64,000 bases of DNA from Agromyces sp. Root81 (lineage in GTDB: Bacteria > Actinomycetota > Actinomycetes > Actinomycetales > Microbacteriaceae): NCBI RefSeq assembly GCF_001429165.1, contig NZ_LMIR01000001.1, positions 208,875 through 272,874 on the forward strand, given 5' to 3'. Shown here piece by piece: positions 15,638 to 25,113 of this stretch; the stretch's first letter is position 1, and every line of letters begins with the position of its first letter. A program made the position numbers and the translations under genes. Under the pieces are notes generated by a model. The model saw only the letters and a program-made list of their open reading frames with translations. It searched no databases and was not told where the DNA came from.

Positions 15638-16141
15638 CTAAAGCGGAATCTTCCCGTCTCGGAACGGTTCGCCGAGTACGAATGGTGCATATCCGGGGCA
15701 GACCTCTTCAACGCGAAGATCAGAGAAGATGAGGTTCAGGGTGTGGCCGTTCGACTCGATGACCGCTTCGAAGAACGGGACGCCCACACTCGCCTCCCAG
15801 GCGTGTGCCGATTCAGAACCCGCGATGATCTCGATGCCGGGGTAGAGCACCTGCCAGCGCACGCCCCACACGTATCCGTCGACATCGTCGGCGAGTTGCT
15901 CCTCGATCAGCCGTTCATCGAGAGAGTATGCCCAGGTACTCGGCGGAACGGAGGTTCTCGCGTTCGCCGACACGCAGTGCGTGAAGAGGTAGCGTTTGGT
16001 GCTCGTCTCGATGCCTGTGCTCGGGTCGGCCGTGAACTGAATGATCAGCTCGTAGTCACGGATGTAGTCCGTATAGCCGTGATGAAGAAGCGCCATGTCG
16101 AAGGCATCATCAACGGCTGTTCTCATCTCTGCCAGGTTCAC
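15638..16141 (-). CDS. YxiG-like hypothetical protein
   Basis: A 167-residue soluble protein, tentatively YxiG-like from the opening DDAFDMALLHHGYTDYIRDY, which I recall as a conserved phrase of that family. It also has aromatic-rich strands in the middle (YVWGVRWQVLYPGIEIIAG) and ends LGEPFRDGKIPL. There is no signal peptide or membrane helix. Some relatives are immunity proteins for secreted toxins in Bacillus; no toxin gene is adjacent here, so no such role is claimed. It is transcribed away from 16219. Confidence 0.55.
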   Translation of the reverse strand: MNLAEMRTAVDDAFDMALLHHGYTDYIRDYELIIQFTADPSTGIETSTKRYLFTHCVSANARTSVPPSTWAYSLDERLIEEQLADDVDGYVWGVRWQVLYPGIEIIAGSESAHAWEASVGVPFFEAVIESNGHTLNLIFSDLRVEEVCPGYAPFVLGEPFRDGKIPL

Positions 16142-16218
16142 AGCTGCACTCTAGGCGGTGTTCACCCGATCGGGGATCGGGCGGCCGAAGTCGGCGCGTC
16201 GGTGAATAGACTCGCCAG

Positions 16219-17178
16219 ATGTCGTATCGCGCGGAGCTGGTCGGGATCGTGAATGAACTCCGCGGGCGGCTGCCGCACGTGCCCGGCCTCGCAGGGCGGC
16301 TGGCCTCGTTGGACGATGGGGATCTCCTCGTGTGGAATGGCGCAGCAGGGATCGAGCGCACCGTGACGACGTCCCTTCCGTCGTCGGCCGAGCTGCTCGC
16401 TGCAACGCCCGACCTCACTTCGCTCGCGGCGAGCTTCGACGAGGAGCTCTGGATCGTCTCCGGCGATGTCACCGCGCCGGCCGTGCGAATCGCGATCCCC
16501 GTGGACGGCGCCGTCTTCCTCCCCTCCGGCCGGCTGATCGTGACCGCGCCGAGCGCCCAGCGCGAAGGGAAGTCGTTCTCCGAGTCGCACCGAGTGCTGC
16601 TCCTCGAGCCGACTGGTGCTGTGATCGACGAAGCCGTCGTCGAAGCAGATGATGCAGCGCCGTATCTCCTTCGCCACCCCGTGGACGCGGCCGTCGTGTG
16701 CGACTTCTTGATGGGGCAGGACGGCAACGTGCTGACCGTCGTTCGCGACGTCGACGGCCGTCTCGAAGTCGAAGAGATCTTTCGCGCAGAGGACTACGTC
16801 ACCCTGTCGTTCAGCCCGCTCGGAGACCGGGTCCTGTTCAGCCCGTACCCGTCCGATCCCGAGCGCGCTGTCGTGGCGACCTGGCCCGGCCTTGCGATCG
16901 ATGCATCCTTGGACGCTGCTGCCATCGACCTCGAAATGGGCTTCGATGTCTCGGGAGGTCATCTCTCCGACGATCGCATCCTGCTGCTCGCCACGGAACA
17001 GGGACCTGTCCTCGCGGATCGAGACCTCACGAACCCAGGCCTCATCGAGATGGTCGACCTCGAGGACTACGTCGGCGACGGTTTCGTCGAGACCGTCGCG
17101 CCGTTCGGCGCGGATGCGTTCGTTGCGGTGCTCTGGGACGCGGGCAAGCGCACGACCACCGTCTGGCGCCTCATCTAA
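16219..17178 (+). CDS. Beta-rich hypothetical protein, possibly a propeller
   Basis: A 319-residue soluble protein with repeating units of about 40-50 residues in which a short strand precedes a small-residue turn and acidic pair (LASLDDGDLLVWNG, LWIVSGDVTAPAVRIAI, DRVLFSPYPSDPERAVVATW, DRILLLATEQGPVLADRD). This is suggestive of a beta-propeller but no named repeat is clear. It has no signal peptide. The gene stands alone, divergent from 15638-16141. Function unknown. Confidence 0.6.
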   Translation: MSYRAELVGIVNELRGRLPHVPGLAGRLASLDDGDLLVWNGAAGIERTVTTSLPSSAELLAATPDLTSLAASFDEELWIVSGDVTAPAVRIAIPVDGAVFLPSGRLIVTAPSAQREGKSFSESHRVLLLEPTGAVIDEAVVEADDAAPYLLRHPVDAAVVCDFLMGQDGNVLTVVRDVDGRLEVEEIFRAEDYVTLSFSPLGDRVLFSPYPSDPERAVVATWPGLAIDASLDAAAIDLEMGFDVSGGHLSDDRILLLATEQGPVLADRDLTNPGLIEMVDLEDYVGDGFVETVAPFGADAFVAVLWDAGKRTTTVWRLI

Positions 17179-17278
17179 CCGCCGCAGCCGATCTCATTCC
17201 GTATCGATCCTCGCGGTGAGCACGTCCGCCCAGGTGACGGTCGCTGAGCTCGCATGTGTCGGTTCGAGCGGCATCCGC

Positions 17279-17755
17279 TCAGCCGCCCTGCCCGGGCAAG
17301 GCGCTGACCGACACGAGCGAGCCTGCCTCGTCGCACGCGCCCGCAACGTCGCCCACGGCGCGTTGGAACGCCGTGTTCTCGTACCCGATACCGCCGTCGG
17401 AGAGCGCTCGCTGCGCGTCGTTGATGGCCGCTGACACATCGGTTTGCCCCTGGACCATGTACGTCCAGGCGTCTTCGACGGCCGCGACCCGCGACGCGTA
17501 CTCGACATCGTCGATCAGCCCCTGGCCGTGCTCCCAGTCAGAGCGAAACCGGATGCCCTCGAGCGCGCTCACCTGACCGCACAGGTGGCGCGCATCGGCG
17601 TCAGGTGGCATCAGCTCGGCGGCGGGCTGCGTCGGCTCAGGTGTCGAATCGCCCGTCGGTGCGCTCGCTGCGGGGTTCGACGTGCAGGCAGTCACGGCGA
17701 GCGCGACCACGGTCAGCGTGATCGCCCACGGCGCACGTCCGTTCACGTGCTTCAT
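17279..17755 (-). CDS. Small lipoprotein, unknown
   Basis: A 158-residue exported lipoprotein: basic start (MKHVNGRAPW), hydrophobic core (AITLTVVALAVTA) and lipid-accepting Cys at 24. A Pro/Thr/Ser/Glu linker and a helical domain follow (LCGQVSALEGIRFR, AAINDAQRALSDGG), with a second and third Cys that may pair. The ATG overlaps the stop of the 44-residue peptide gene (ATGA), so the start at 17755 is well supported. No family recognised. Confidence 0.65.
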   Translation of the reverse strand: MKHVNGRAPWAITLTVVALAVTACTSNPAASAPTGDSTPEPTQPAAELMPPDADARHLCGQVSALEGIRFRSDWEHGQGLIDDVEYASRVAAVEDAWTYMVQGQTDVSAAINDAQRALSDGGIGYENTAFQRAVGDVAGACDEAGSLVSVSALPGQGG

Positions 17756-17886
17756 GGGGTCGGTTCGCTGTCCGCCGCGGGGAGAGAGGCGGTGATATCG
17801 ATCGAGGAATGCGGCGGCATGCTGACCGCGGTCGGATCGACGGGCGGCACGTCGTGGTCGGGCACTCGGGCGTCGTACGGTTTCAC
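17752..17886 (-). CDS. 44-residue peptide with IDITA motif, unknown
   Basis: The gene starts at GTG 17886-17884, with GAGATGAG just upstream, and ends in a TGA overlapping the lipoprotein ATG. It encodes 44 residues: MKPYDARVPDHDVPPVDPTA, then VSMPPHSSIDITASLPAADS, then EPTP. The central part (P-x-D-P-x-A, PP, IDITA-x-L) matches the 45-residue peptide at 728-865. It is acidic and Pro-rich, with no signal peptide or membrane helix. The upstream neighbour on the same strand is the membrane protein 18012-18641 (125 bp away). Function unknown. Confidence 0.55.
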   Translation of the reverse strand: MKPYDARVPDHDVPPVDPTAVSMPPHSSIDITASLPAADSEPTP

Positions 17887-18011
17887 GTCGGCTCATCTCG
17901 GATCGGTGGCGGGATGTCTCCGGGTAACGTACGGTGGGGCCGTCAGCGCGTCGATACGACCTTCGCGACATCACACCTGCCCGAACCGCATGTCCGGAGC
18001 ATGGAAGCAGG

Positions 18012-18641
18012 TCACCACTCGAGTTCGTACGGGCGGCCGTCGTCGGGCGCCGAACCGAAACTCAGGCGGTAGCCGTTCGGCGTTCGTTCCAGGACGTACT
18101 CGCCAGCAGCGAGTGCGCTACTCGTATCCTCGGTGAGGATCGACGCGCCGTCCGAGTACCACAGGCCCCGTCCGTCGGCAGGCTGCAAGACGGTGTATCG
18201 GGTCTCTTCCCAAGTGTGGGCGCGGACCAGGAACTGCGTGCCGTCGTCTGCCGTGATCGTGACGTACTGCGTCACCGTGGCGAGCGCGAGGACGAGCAGG
18301 GAGACGATGCCGATCGCGATTCCACACAGGGTGATCATCGGGCCGATGATCCAGCCGATCGCACGCTCGAGCTTTCGGGGCGCCCTGGTCAGCTGATGCA
18401 CGATCGTCCCTGCCACCGCACACACCGATGTCAGGAACAGGACGTGCAGGAGGAGTTGCCACTGGGAGGTATCCGCCGAGAACAGGACGATGTCGAATCC
18501 GGGTCGCTGGAGCCCTTCCAACACGAGCAACGCGCTCACGGAGACCCCCGCAGCGGCGATCGCGCCCCAACGGATGGTCCCGAGAGCACGTCTCGGTGCT
18601 GCGGCGAACCCGTGAGCGATCGGCATCATCCTCCTTCCCAC
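18012..18641 (-). CDS. Membrane protein, unknown
   Basis: A 209-residue protein with three hydrophobic segments (about residues 23-45, 60-82 and 93-122) and a C-terminal soluble domain of about 80 residues (YVTITADDGTQFLVRAHTWE, LTEDTSSALAAGEYVLERTP, GYRLSFGSAPD). ATG 18641 was taken; ATG 18629 is possible. It has the look of an actinobacterial hypothetical protein with an extracytoplasmic beta domain. From 18642 to 18850 no gene is evident. Confidence 0.6.
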   Translation of the reverse strand: MGRRMMPIAHGFAAAPRRALGTIRWGAIAAAGVSVSALLVLEGLQRPGFDIVLFSADTSQWQLLLHVLFLTSVCAVAGTIVHQLTRAPRKLERAIGWIIGPMITLCGIAIGIVSLLVLALATVTQYVTITADDGTQFLVRAHTWEETRYTVLQPADGRGLWYSDGASILTEDTSSALAAGEYVLERTPNGYRLSFGSAPDDGRPYELEW

Positions 18642-18850
18642 GCGGCGACCGAATCGACCACAGGCACTCAGCGCGTGGCACTCTTCCGGACGGTACGCGA
18701 GTGCAGGTCAGGGATCGATACGACCTCTGGCGCATCACGTGCGAAGCGCACGCAGCGATGGCCGTTCTCCGGGGAGCGGGTGAGGGGAGGGTGCGACATC
18801 ATCGGTGTCGCCGGCGGCCCGTAGACTCGATGTGACGAACGGGAGGTGCG

Positions 18851-19888
18851 GTGGCATCGCGCACAGGCGCATCGCGCTCAGGGGCATCGCCCAAGACGAA
18901 GGTGGCGATCCCGCAACTCGCCTGGCATGCGATACGGCCGGCACCGGTGGTGCTCGTGACGGGTGCGGAAGACGTGCTCGCCGAGCGATCGATCACGATG
19001 CTTCGCGACTTCCTGCGCGCCGAGGATCCCGCCCTCGAGGTGAGCGATCTCGAAGCCGACGGCTACCGGCGCGGCGAGCTCATGACGCTCGCGAGCCCCT
19101 CGCTGTTCGGTGAGCCGCGCCTCATCCGGGTCAGCGGCGTCGAGCGTGCGAGCGACGACTTCCTGCTCGACGCGCTCGACTACCTCTCGCAGACGGCCGA
19201 GTCCACGACTCTCGTGCTCCGGCACCGCAACGGCGTGCGCGGCAAGAAACTGCTCGACGCGATCCGCGCCGGCGGCGGTGGCGGCATCGAGATCGTCTGC
19301 GCCGAACTCAAGAAGGACGCCGAGAAGCAGGACTTCGCGGCGGCCGAGTTCCGTGCGGCGGGCCGCAAGATCAGTCCCGGTGCGCTGCGGGCTCTCGTCG
19401 GCGCGTTCAGCGATGATCTGCGCGAACTCTCCGCGGCCTGCCGTCAGCTGCTCGCCGACGCGCCATCCGACATCACCGAAGCCGTCGTCGCACGCTACTA
19501 CGGCGGTCGCGTCGAGACCAACGCCTTCGCCGTGGCCGACGCCGCGATCGCCGGCAGGCACGGCGAGGCGCTCATCGCGCTCCGGCACGCGCTCGACAGC
19601 GGTGCCGACCCGGTGCCGATGGTCGCAGCGTTCGCCATGAAGGTGCGCACGATGGCCAAGGTGTCGGGCACCCGCGGCGGCGGTGCGCAGCTCGCAGGCT
19701 CGCTCGGTCTCGCCCCGTGGCAGGTCGACCGTGCCCGACGCGACCTCGCCGGGTGGACCGACGAAGGGCTCGGCCGAGCGATCGAGGCACTCGCGGCCAC
19801 CGATGCCGCGGTCAAGGGCGCCGAACGCGATCCGGTGTTCGCCCTCGAACGCCTCGTCGGCGTCATCGCGTCACGCGGACGCCTCTAG
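18851..19888 (+). CDS. holA: DNA polymerase III subunit delta
   Basis: A 345-residue clamp-loader subunit that opens the beta sliding clamp during replication. Recognisable features are the start of the ATPase-like domain (APVVLVTGAEDVLAERSI, residues about 34-50), EVSDLEADGYRRGEL, PSLFGEPRLIRVSGVER, and the C-terminal region LAGSLGLAPWQVDRARR. As usual for delta it lacks a working Walker A motif. The GTG at 18851 follows GGGAGG. The gene lies next to rpsT in convergent orientation, a typical actinobacterial arrangement. Confidence 0.93.
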   Translation: MASRTGASRSGASPKTKVAIPQLAWHAIRPAPVVLVTGAEDVLAERSITMLRDFLRAEDPALEVSDLEADGYRRGELMTLASPSLFGEPRLIRVSGVERASDDFLLDALDYLSQTAESTTLVLRHRNGVRGKKLLDAIRAGGGGGIEIVCAELKKDAEKQDFAAAEFRAAGRKISPGALRALVGAFSDDLRELSAACRQLLADAPSDITEAVVARYYGGRVETNAFAVADAAIAGRHGEALIALRHALDSGADPVPMVAAFAMKVRTMAKVSGTRGGGAQLAGSLGLAPWQVDRARRDLAGWTDEGLGRAIEALAATDAAVKGAERDPVFALERLVGVIASRGRL

Positions 19889-19899
19889 CCTCTCGCACG

Positions 19900-19929
19900 A
19901 GCGGCCGGCCAGCGAGCGGCCGGCCAGCG
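19900..19929 (+). repeat. Two tandem copies of a 15-bp unit
   Basis: AGCGGCCGGCCAGCG occurs twice head to tail, followed by a partial third copy (AGCAGCGGG). It sits in the 197-bp noncoding stretch between holA and rpsT, which otherwise contains only the rpsT terminator. Function unknown. Confidence 0.7.
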
Positions 19930-20035
19930 AGCAGCGGGCCACAGGGCGAGCAACCGAGCGATCGAGCCGTCGGCCGGTCCGTGAGCGCCCTGCGTCGAAC
20001 CTGCGAGGCGCCGAGACACCGCCCCCGCCCATGAC

Positions 20036-20067
20036 GAAGGCCCCGACACATCCGTGCCGGGGCCTTC
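20036..20067 (-). terminator. rpsT terminator hairpin
   Basis: GAAGGCCCCG (20036-20045) pairs with CGGGGCCTTC (20058-20067). It lies 18 bases past the rpsT stop. There is no strong T-tract, as is common in GC-rich actinobacteria. Confidence 0.7.
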
Positions 20068-20085
20068 ATCGAGTGCGTGTTCGCG

Positions 20086-20346
20086 TCAGAGCGCGGCGAC
20101 CTGCTTCGCGAGAGCCGACTTGCGGTTCGCGGCCTGGTTCTTGTGGATGACGCCCTTGCTCGAAGCCTTGTCGAGCTTGCGGGTCGCGGCACGGAGGGCG
20201 GTCGTCGCCTTGTCCTTGTCGCCCGTGGAGATCGCGTCCTTCGCAGTGCGGATGACGGTCTTCAGCTCGCTCTTGACGGCCTTGTTGCGCTCCTGCGCCT
20301 TGAGGTTCGTGCGGTTGCGCTTGATCTGCGACTTGATGTTTGCCAC
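20086..20346 (-). CDS. rpsT: 30S ribosomal protein S20
   Basis: An 86-residue basic protein, the normal length for bacterial S20. It starts [14 protein letters not shown] and contains [15 protein letters not shown] and [20 protein letters not shown], the conserved core that binds 16S rRNA in the body of the small subunit. The start is a GTG at 20346. It is transcribed alone toward a hairpin terminator. Confidence 0.97.
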   Translation of the reverse strand: MANIKSQIKRNRTNLKAQERNKAVKSELKTVIRTAKDAISTGDKDKATTALRAATRKLDKASSKGVIHKNQAANRKSALAKQVAAL

Positions 20347-20464
20347 GTGGAGTTCGTCTTTCGTTCTTGTGCGGGTACCGGATGTGCCGGGAAAGGTAGA
20401 GGGGCCTCACCGGCGAATCGTGCGGGGTGGGACCCACACGCAAGCCAACAGGCAACGATACCAG

Positions 20465-21304
20465 CTATGCGGGTGGGTCACCAACGTTCGCGCCTGCGAG
20501 TTGCCCGGGGAAATCCGGCGGCCCGTTCGGCGGCCCCTCGGGCGTGTTGCGAAGCCGACGTTCGGACGCTGCGCGGCGATCAAGCTCTGCGACGGCCCCG
20601 AGCACGATCGCCGCGAAGTCGTCGGGTCGGATGAGGCTCACGAGATGGGTCGCGCGGGGCACGATCACGAGTCGTCCGTTGCGGGTGGCCTGCAGCATCC
20701 GCCGCTCCTCGAGCCGGAAGTGGTCGAAGCGGCCGTTCACGAGCCAGACGGGCACGTCGATCGCCGAGAGCGCCCGGACGGGGTCGAGATCGCCGACCGC
20801 CTCGAGCACCGGGGCCATGACGTCGAGAGCGACGCCGCCCGCGAGCACGTCGTCGGCGGCCTCGGGGGAGAGGAACAGCCGCGCCATCGCGTCGTTGAGG
20901 CCGCGCCCGCGGTCCGGCATGCGGCCGATGGCGGCGGCGAGTCGTCGGTACCCGCCGAGCGGTGCCCCGCGCGGGCGCGTGCTGCACGACGCCGCCACGA
21001 GGCCGTCGAGGCGATCGGGGTGCCGCGCCGCGAATTCGATCGAGAGGTAGCCGCCGAGACTGAGCCCGACGAGGAGACGGGGGAGGGCAGGGTCGGCATC
21101 GCCCGAACCGGAGGGGTTCAGTGCCGCATCGATCTCCTGCAGCGCCGCGTCGATCGAGAACGGCTCGCCGATCCGGCTGCCGTGCCCGGGCAGGTCGATG
21201 GCGACGACGACGACGTCGTATCCGCCGAGGAGCTCGAGCTGCCTGCGCCACATCGACGACGAGGTGCGGAGTCCGTGCACGAGCACGACGCGGGCGCGAG
21301 GCAT
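20465..21304 (-). CDS. Alpha/beta-fold hydrolase
   Basis: A 279-residue hydrolase with the opening strand ARVVLVHGLRTSSSMW (oxyanion region HGLR, near residue 10), the segment DLPGHGSR (near 57), the nucleophile elbow GLSLGG with Ser near residue 105, the acid strand DVPVWLVNGRFDHFR (near 205) and the catalytic His in VIVPRATHLVSLIRP (near 235). It is the third gene of a minus-strand unit after a histidine kinase and response regulator, separated from the latter by 3 bp, so it is probably co-transcribed. The substrate is unknown. Confidence 0.85.
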   Translation of the reverse strand: MPRARVVLVHGLRTSSSMWRRQLELLGGYDVVVVAIDLPGHGSRIGEPFSIDAALQEIDAALNPSGSGDADPALPRLLVGLSLGGYLSIEFAARHPDRLDGLVAASCSTRPRGAPLGGYRRLAAAIGRMPDRGRGLNDAMARLFLSPEAADDVLAGGVALDVMAPVLEAVGDLDPVRALSAIDVPVWLVNGRFDHFRLEERRMLQATRNGRLVIVPRATHLVSLIRPDDFAAIVLGAVAELDRRAASERRLRNTPEGPPNGPPDFPGQLAGANVGDPPA

Positions 21305-21307
21305 CCG

Positions 21308-21931
21308 TCAGCCCGCCCTGATCGCGCCCAGTTCGCGCGCCCTGGCGACCGCGGCGGTGCGCGAACCGACCCCGAGCTTCGTGAAGATGTGCACGAGATG
21401 CGACTTGACGGTCGCCTCGCTGAGGAAGAGGGCGCGCCCGATCTCGCGATTCGTGCGGCCTTCGGCGACGAGCGAGAGCACCTCGGCCTCGCGAACGGTC
21501 AGCCGCTCGCCGCTCGCGAGCGAGGCGTCCAGTCGCGACGAGACGCCGGGTGCGAGCGCGGCATCGCCGATCGCCGCGGCGTGCACCGCGGCGATGAGTT
21601 CGGCCGGTGGGGCATCCTTCAGCAGGTAGCCGCTGGCCCCGGCCTCGATCGCGCCGAGGATGTCGGCGTCGGTGTCGTAGTTGGTCAGCACGAGCACGCG
21701 CGGCGACCCCGGCTGCGAGCGGATGCGCCGGGTCGCCTCCGCGCCCTGCATCGCGCCCGGGTACTGCAGGTCCATGAGCACGAGATCGACGTCGGATGCC
21801 GCGGCCAGCCGCACCGCGTCTTCGGCCGTCGTCGCCTCTCCCACGACCTCGAGGTCGGGCTCGCTCTCGAGCATCGCGCGAATGCCGGCGCGCACGACGG
21901 GGTGGTCGTCGCTGAGGAGGATGCGGATCAT
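21308..21931 (-). CDS. NarL/LuxR-family response regulator
   Basis: A 207-residue response regulator. The receiver domain (residues 1-120) shows the acidic pair in LLSDDHP, the phosphoacceptor Asp in [12 protein letters not shown] and the Lys in GYLLKDAPP. The C-terminal LuxR HTH has [34 protein letters not shown] and [16 protein letters not shown] 21931 overlaps the kinase stop (ATGA), so the pair is translationally coupled. The target genes are unknown. Confidence 0.92.
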   Translation of the reverse strand: MIRILLSDDHPVVRAGIRAMLESEPDLEVVGEATTAEDAVRLAAASDVDLVLMDLQYPGAMQGAEATRRIRSQPGSPRVLVLTNYDTDADILGAIEAGASGYLLKDAPPAELIAAVHAAAIGDAALAPGVSSRLDASLASGERLTVREAEVLSLVAEGRTNREIGRALFLSEATVKSHLVHIFTKLGVGSRTAAVARARELGAIRAG

Positions 21932-23169
21932 GGCTTCACCACCGGGATGCGTACCGAGACCGCAGTGCCGTCGCCGGGCGCCGACTCGATGTCGACGCTG
22001 CCGCCGAGGGCCGCGGCGCGCTGCCGGATGGCGCGGAGGCCGAAGCCACCGGAGCCCGCGTCGCCCGGCTGCTCGCCGTCGGTGCCGAGGGCCGCCGAGG
22101 TGCGGAACCCGACCCCGTCGTCGACCACGTCGAGGGCGATCTCGTCGCCGAGGTAGCTGAGGGTCACCGAGGCGTGCGCGGCATCCGCGTGCTGGAGCAC
22201 GTTCGCGAGCGAGCCCTGGGCGATGCGGAGGAGCGCCGCGTCGGCCGCCATCGACAGCATCACCGGCTCGCCGCTCGTCGCGAACTCGACCCTGAGCGGT
22301 GTGCCGGACTGCGTCGACTGCTCGGTCGTCGACTCGGTGAGGCGACGGAGTGCCGACGGCAGGGTCTGCGCGTCGAGCGACGGCGGCGCGAGTTCGCGGA
22401 TGAATCGGCGCGTCTCGCCGAGGTTCTGGGCGGCCGTCTCCCGGGCGAGGCGCAACTTCTCCTGCGTCGGCTCGTCGGCGACATCGCGCTCGGCGGCGTG
22501 CAGCAGCATCTGGATGCTCGAGAGGCCCTGTGCCACCGTGTCGTGGATCTCCTTCGCGAGGCGCTCGCGCTCGGCGAGCGTGCCGGCCTCGCGACTCGCG
22601 GCAGCGAGCTCCTCGCGGGTCGCCATGAGGTCGAGGATCAGCGCCTGACGCTCCTGCGTCTCCTGCGCCATCGCGCGATAGCCGAGGCCGATGACGATCG
22701 CGACGCCCGCGCTGATCAGCGGGCCGAGGATCGAACCGACCTCGAACCCGAGGTGAGTGGCAGTGCCCCAGACCGAGAGGCCGAATGTCAGGACCACCAG
22801 CGGCACGGCGATCGGCGCGGCGAGCACGTGCAGTTCGAGGAAGAAGAGGGGGAACGCGAGGAACGCGGCATCGGGGGTCATGGCCGACATCCCGACCCAC
22901 AGCACGAGGAGGCTCACCAGCCAGATCACCCGTGCCCAAGTGGGGAGGTTCCGATGCGCGGCCGCGACACCGGCGCCGTAGCAGGCGAGGAACGCCACGG
23001 CCAGCACCGTGACCCCGATCTCGTCGGGCGCGTCAGCGAGGAGCGCACGAACGACCACGAAGAGCGTGAGCCCCACGACGAGCACGTGCAGGCCGAGTCG
23101 GAGCGCCGTGAAGACCGGCCGCAGGGCCGATGGGGCGACTCGTTCGCCGGGAAGTTGGATCACCGCCAT
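21928..23169 (-). CDS. NarL/LiaS-type sensor histidine kinase
   Basis: A 413-residue membrane kinase. The N-terminal half has five to six hydrophobic helices with no large external domain. The HisKA_3 dimerisation region contains the phosphorylated His in [14 protein letters not shown] (near residue 205), followed by [11 protein letters not shown]. The ATPase domain has [16 protein letters not shown] (N box), DVVDDGVGF (G1) and [18 protein letters not shown] (G2). ATG 23169 ([13 protein letters not shown]) was taken over an upstream frame extension of 13 residues. The kinase should phosphorylate the regulator at 21308. The signal is unknown. Confidence 0.9.
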   Translation of the reverse strand: MAVIQLPGERVAPSALRPVFTALRLGLHVLVVGLTLFVVVRALLADAPDEIGVTVLAVAFLACYGAGVAAAHRNLPTWARVIWLVSLLVLWVGMSAMTPDAAFLAFPLFFLELHVLAAPIAVPLVVLTFGLSVWGTATHLGFEVGSILGPLISAGVAIVIGLGYRAMAQETQERQALILDLMATREELAAASREAGTLAERERLAKEIHDTVAQGLSSIQMLLHAAERDVADEPTQEKLRLARETAAQNLGETRRFIRELAPPSLDAQTLPSALRRLTESTTEQSTQSGTPLRVEFATSGEPVMLSMAADAALLRIAQGSLANVLQHADAAHASVTLSYLGDEIALDVVDDGVGFRTSAALGTDGEQPGDAGSGGFGLRAIRQRAAALGGSVDIESAPGDGTAVSVRIPVVKP

Positions 23170-23249
23170 GATGCTCCGAGCGTAGCCCCGGGGCGCGCCA
23201 CGGGGCATCCGTCGAAAGTCTGAAGCGAAGTCATGGGAGAATCGTCAGG

Positions 23250-25103
23250 ATGTCCCCGAGAGCCACGAACCCGCCGGTGCCTGCTGCCACCGACCCCGCG
23301 CTGATCCGCAACTTCTGCATCATCGCGCACATCGACCACGGCAAGTCGACGCTCGCCGACCGCATGCTCGGTATCACCGGCGTCGTGAGCGATCGAGACA
23401 TGCGCGCGCAGTACCTCGATCGCATGGACATCGAGCGTGAGCGCGGCATCACGATCAAGAGCCAGGCCGTGCGCATGCCCTGGCAGGTCGAGGGTACGTC
23501 GTACGCGCTCAACATGATCGATACGCCGGGTCACGTCGACTTCAGCTACGAGGTCTCCCGCTCGCTCGCGGCCTGCGAGGGCGCGATCCTCCTCGTTGAC
23601 GCGGCGCAGGGCATCGAGGCCCAGACACTCGCGAACCTGTACCTGGCACTCGAGAACGACCTCGAGATCATCCCGGTGCTGAACAAGATCGACCTGCCGG
23701 CCGCCGAGCCCGAGAAGTACGCGAAGGAGCTCGCCGACCTCATCGGCGGTTCGCCCGACGACGTGCTGAAGGTCTCGGGCAAGACCGGCGTCGGCGTGGA
23801 GGAGCTGCTCGACCGCGTCGTCGAGCGCATCCCGGCCCCGGTCGGCAACGCGGATGCCCCGGCGCGCGCGATGATCTTCGACTCCGTCTACGACAGCTAC
23901 CGCGGCGTCGTGACCTACGTGCGCATGATCGACGGGCACCTGAAGCCGCGCGAACGCATCCAGATGATGTCGACGAAGGCCACGCACGAGATCCTCGAGA
24001 TCGGCGTCAGCTCGCCCGAGCCGACCCCGTCGAAGGGGCTCGGCATCGGTGAGGTCGGCTACCTGATCACCGGCGTGAAAGACGTACGCCAGTCGAAGGT
24101 CGGCGACACCGTCACGACCGCCGCGAAGCCGGCGACAGAGGCGCTGCCCGGCTACACCGAGCCGCTTCCCATGGTCTTCTCGGGTCTCTACCCGATCGAC
24201 GGCAGCGACTACCCCGAACTGCGTGAGGCGCTCGACAAGCTGAAGCTGTCGGATGCCGCGCTCGTCTACGAACCCGAGACCTCGGTCGCGCTCGGCTTCG
24301 GGTTCCGCTGCGGCTTCCTCGGCCTCTTGCACCTCGAAATCGTCACTGAGCGCCTCGAGCGCGAGTTCGGCCTCGACCTCATCGCCACCGCGCCGTCGGT
24401 GATCTACGAGGTCACGACCGAGGACAAGAAGACGGTCACCGTCACGAACCCGAGCGAGTTCCCGACCGGGGCGAAGATCGTCGAGGTGCGCGAGCCCATG
24501 GTGCGCGCCGCGATCCTCGCGCCGAAGGACTACGTCGGCACGATCATGGAGCTCTGCCAGTCGCGCCGCGGTGCGCTCATCGGCATGGAGTACCTCGGTG
24601 AAGACCGGGTCGAGATCCGCTACAACATGCCGCTCGGCGAGATCGTCTTCGACTTCTTCGACCAGTTGAAGTCGAAGACCGCGGGCTACGCCTCCCTCGA
24701 CTACGAGCCCACGGGCGACCAGGCCGCCGACCTCGTGAAGGTCGACATCCTGCTGCAGGGCGAACAGGTCGACGCGTTCAGCGCGATCGTGCACCGTGAC
24801 AAGGCCTACGCCTACGGCGTGCTCATGACCGGGCGCCTGCGCGAACTCATCCCGCGTCAGCAGTTCGAGGTGCCGATCCAGGCTGCGATCGGCGCCCGCA
24901 TCATCGCGCGCGAGTCGATCCGCGCGATGCGCAAGGACGTGCTGGCCAAGTGCTACGGCGGTGACATCAGCCGCAAGCGCAAGCTCCTCGAGAAGCAGAA
25001 GGAGGGCAAGAAGCGCATGAAGATGGTCGGCCGCGTCGAGGTCCCTCAAGAGGCGTTCATCGCCGCGCTCTCGGGCGACGTCGAGAAGAAGGACAAGAAG
25101 TAG
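23250..25103 (+). CDS. lepA: Elongation factor 4 (LepA) GTPase
   Basis: A 617-residue translation GTPase of normal length that acts on ribosomes under stress and in subunit assembly. The G domain shows AHIDHGKST (G1, residues 26-34), [15 protein letters not shown] (G3) and [10 protein letters not shown] (G4). The C-terminal half has the LepA-specific KADVL-like region in a modified form ([20 protein letters not shown]) and the basic tail. It is divergent from the histidine kinase gene, with 80 bp between them, and lies upstream of the hemW region as in other actinobacteria. Confidence 0.97.
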   Translation: MSPRATNPPVPAATDPALIRNFCIIAHIDHGKSTLADRMLGITGVVSDRDMRAQYLDRMDIERERGITIKSQAVRMPWQVEGTSYALNMIDTPGHVDFSYEVSRSLAACEGAILLVDAAQGIEAQTLANLYLALENDLEIIPVLNKIDLPAAEPEKYAKELADLIGGSPDDVLKVSGKTGVGVEELLDRVVERIPAPVGNADAPARAMIFDSVYDSYRGVVTYVRMIDGHLKPRERIQMMSTKATHEILEIGVSSPEPTPSKGLGIGEVGYLITGVKDVRQSKVGDTVTTAAKPATEALPGYTEPLPMVFSGLYPIDGSDYPELREALDKLKLSDAALVYEPETSVALGFGFRCGFLGLLHLEIVTERLEREFGLDLIATAPSVIYEVTTEDKKTVTVTNPSEFPTGAKIVEVREPMVRAAILAPKDYVGTIMELCQSRRGALIGMEYLGEDRVEIRYNMPLGEIVFDFFDQLKSKTAGYASLDYEPTGDQAADLVKVDILLQGEQVDAFSAIVHRDKAYAYGVLMTGRLRELIPRQQFEVPIQAAIGARIIARESIRAMRKDVLAKCYGGDISRKRKLLEKQKEGKKRMKMVGRVEVPQEAFIAALSGDVEKKDKK

Positions 25104-25113
25104 ACTTCGGCCC

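Noticed and set aside
18650..18835. Plus-strand frame containing DGTRVQVRDRYDLWRIT upstream of holA.
   Set aside because: It resembles coding sequence for about 25 residues only, has no start codon nearby and degenerates into Arg/His-rich sequence. Chance or an old remnant cannot be told apart.
19900..19929. Tandem repeat between holA and rpsT considered as a CRISPR or attachment site.
   Set aside because: There are only two full units of 15 bp with no spacers, and no integrase or tRNA gene is adjacent.
20054..22156. Very long plus-strand frame opposite the rpsT, hydrolase and response-regulator genes.
   Set aside because: All of it is antisense to recognised genes on the minus strand, and the composition is that of a shadow frame.
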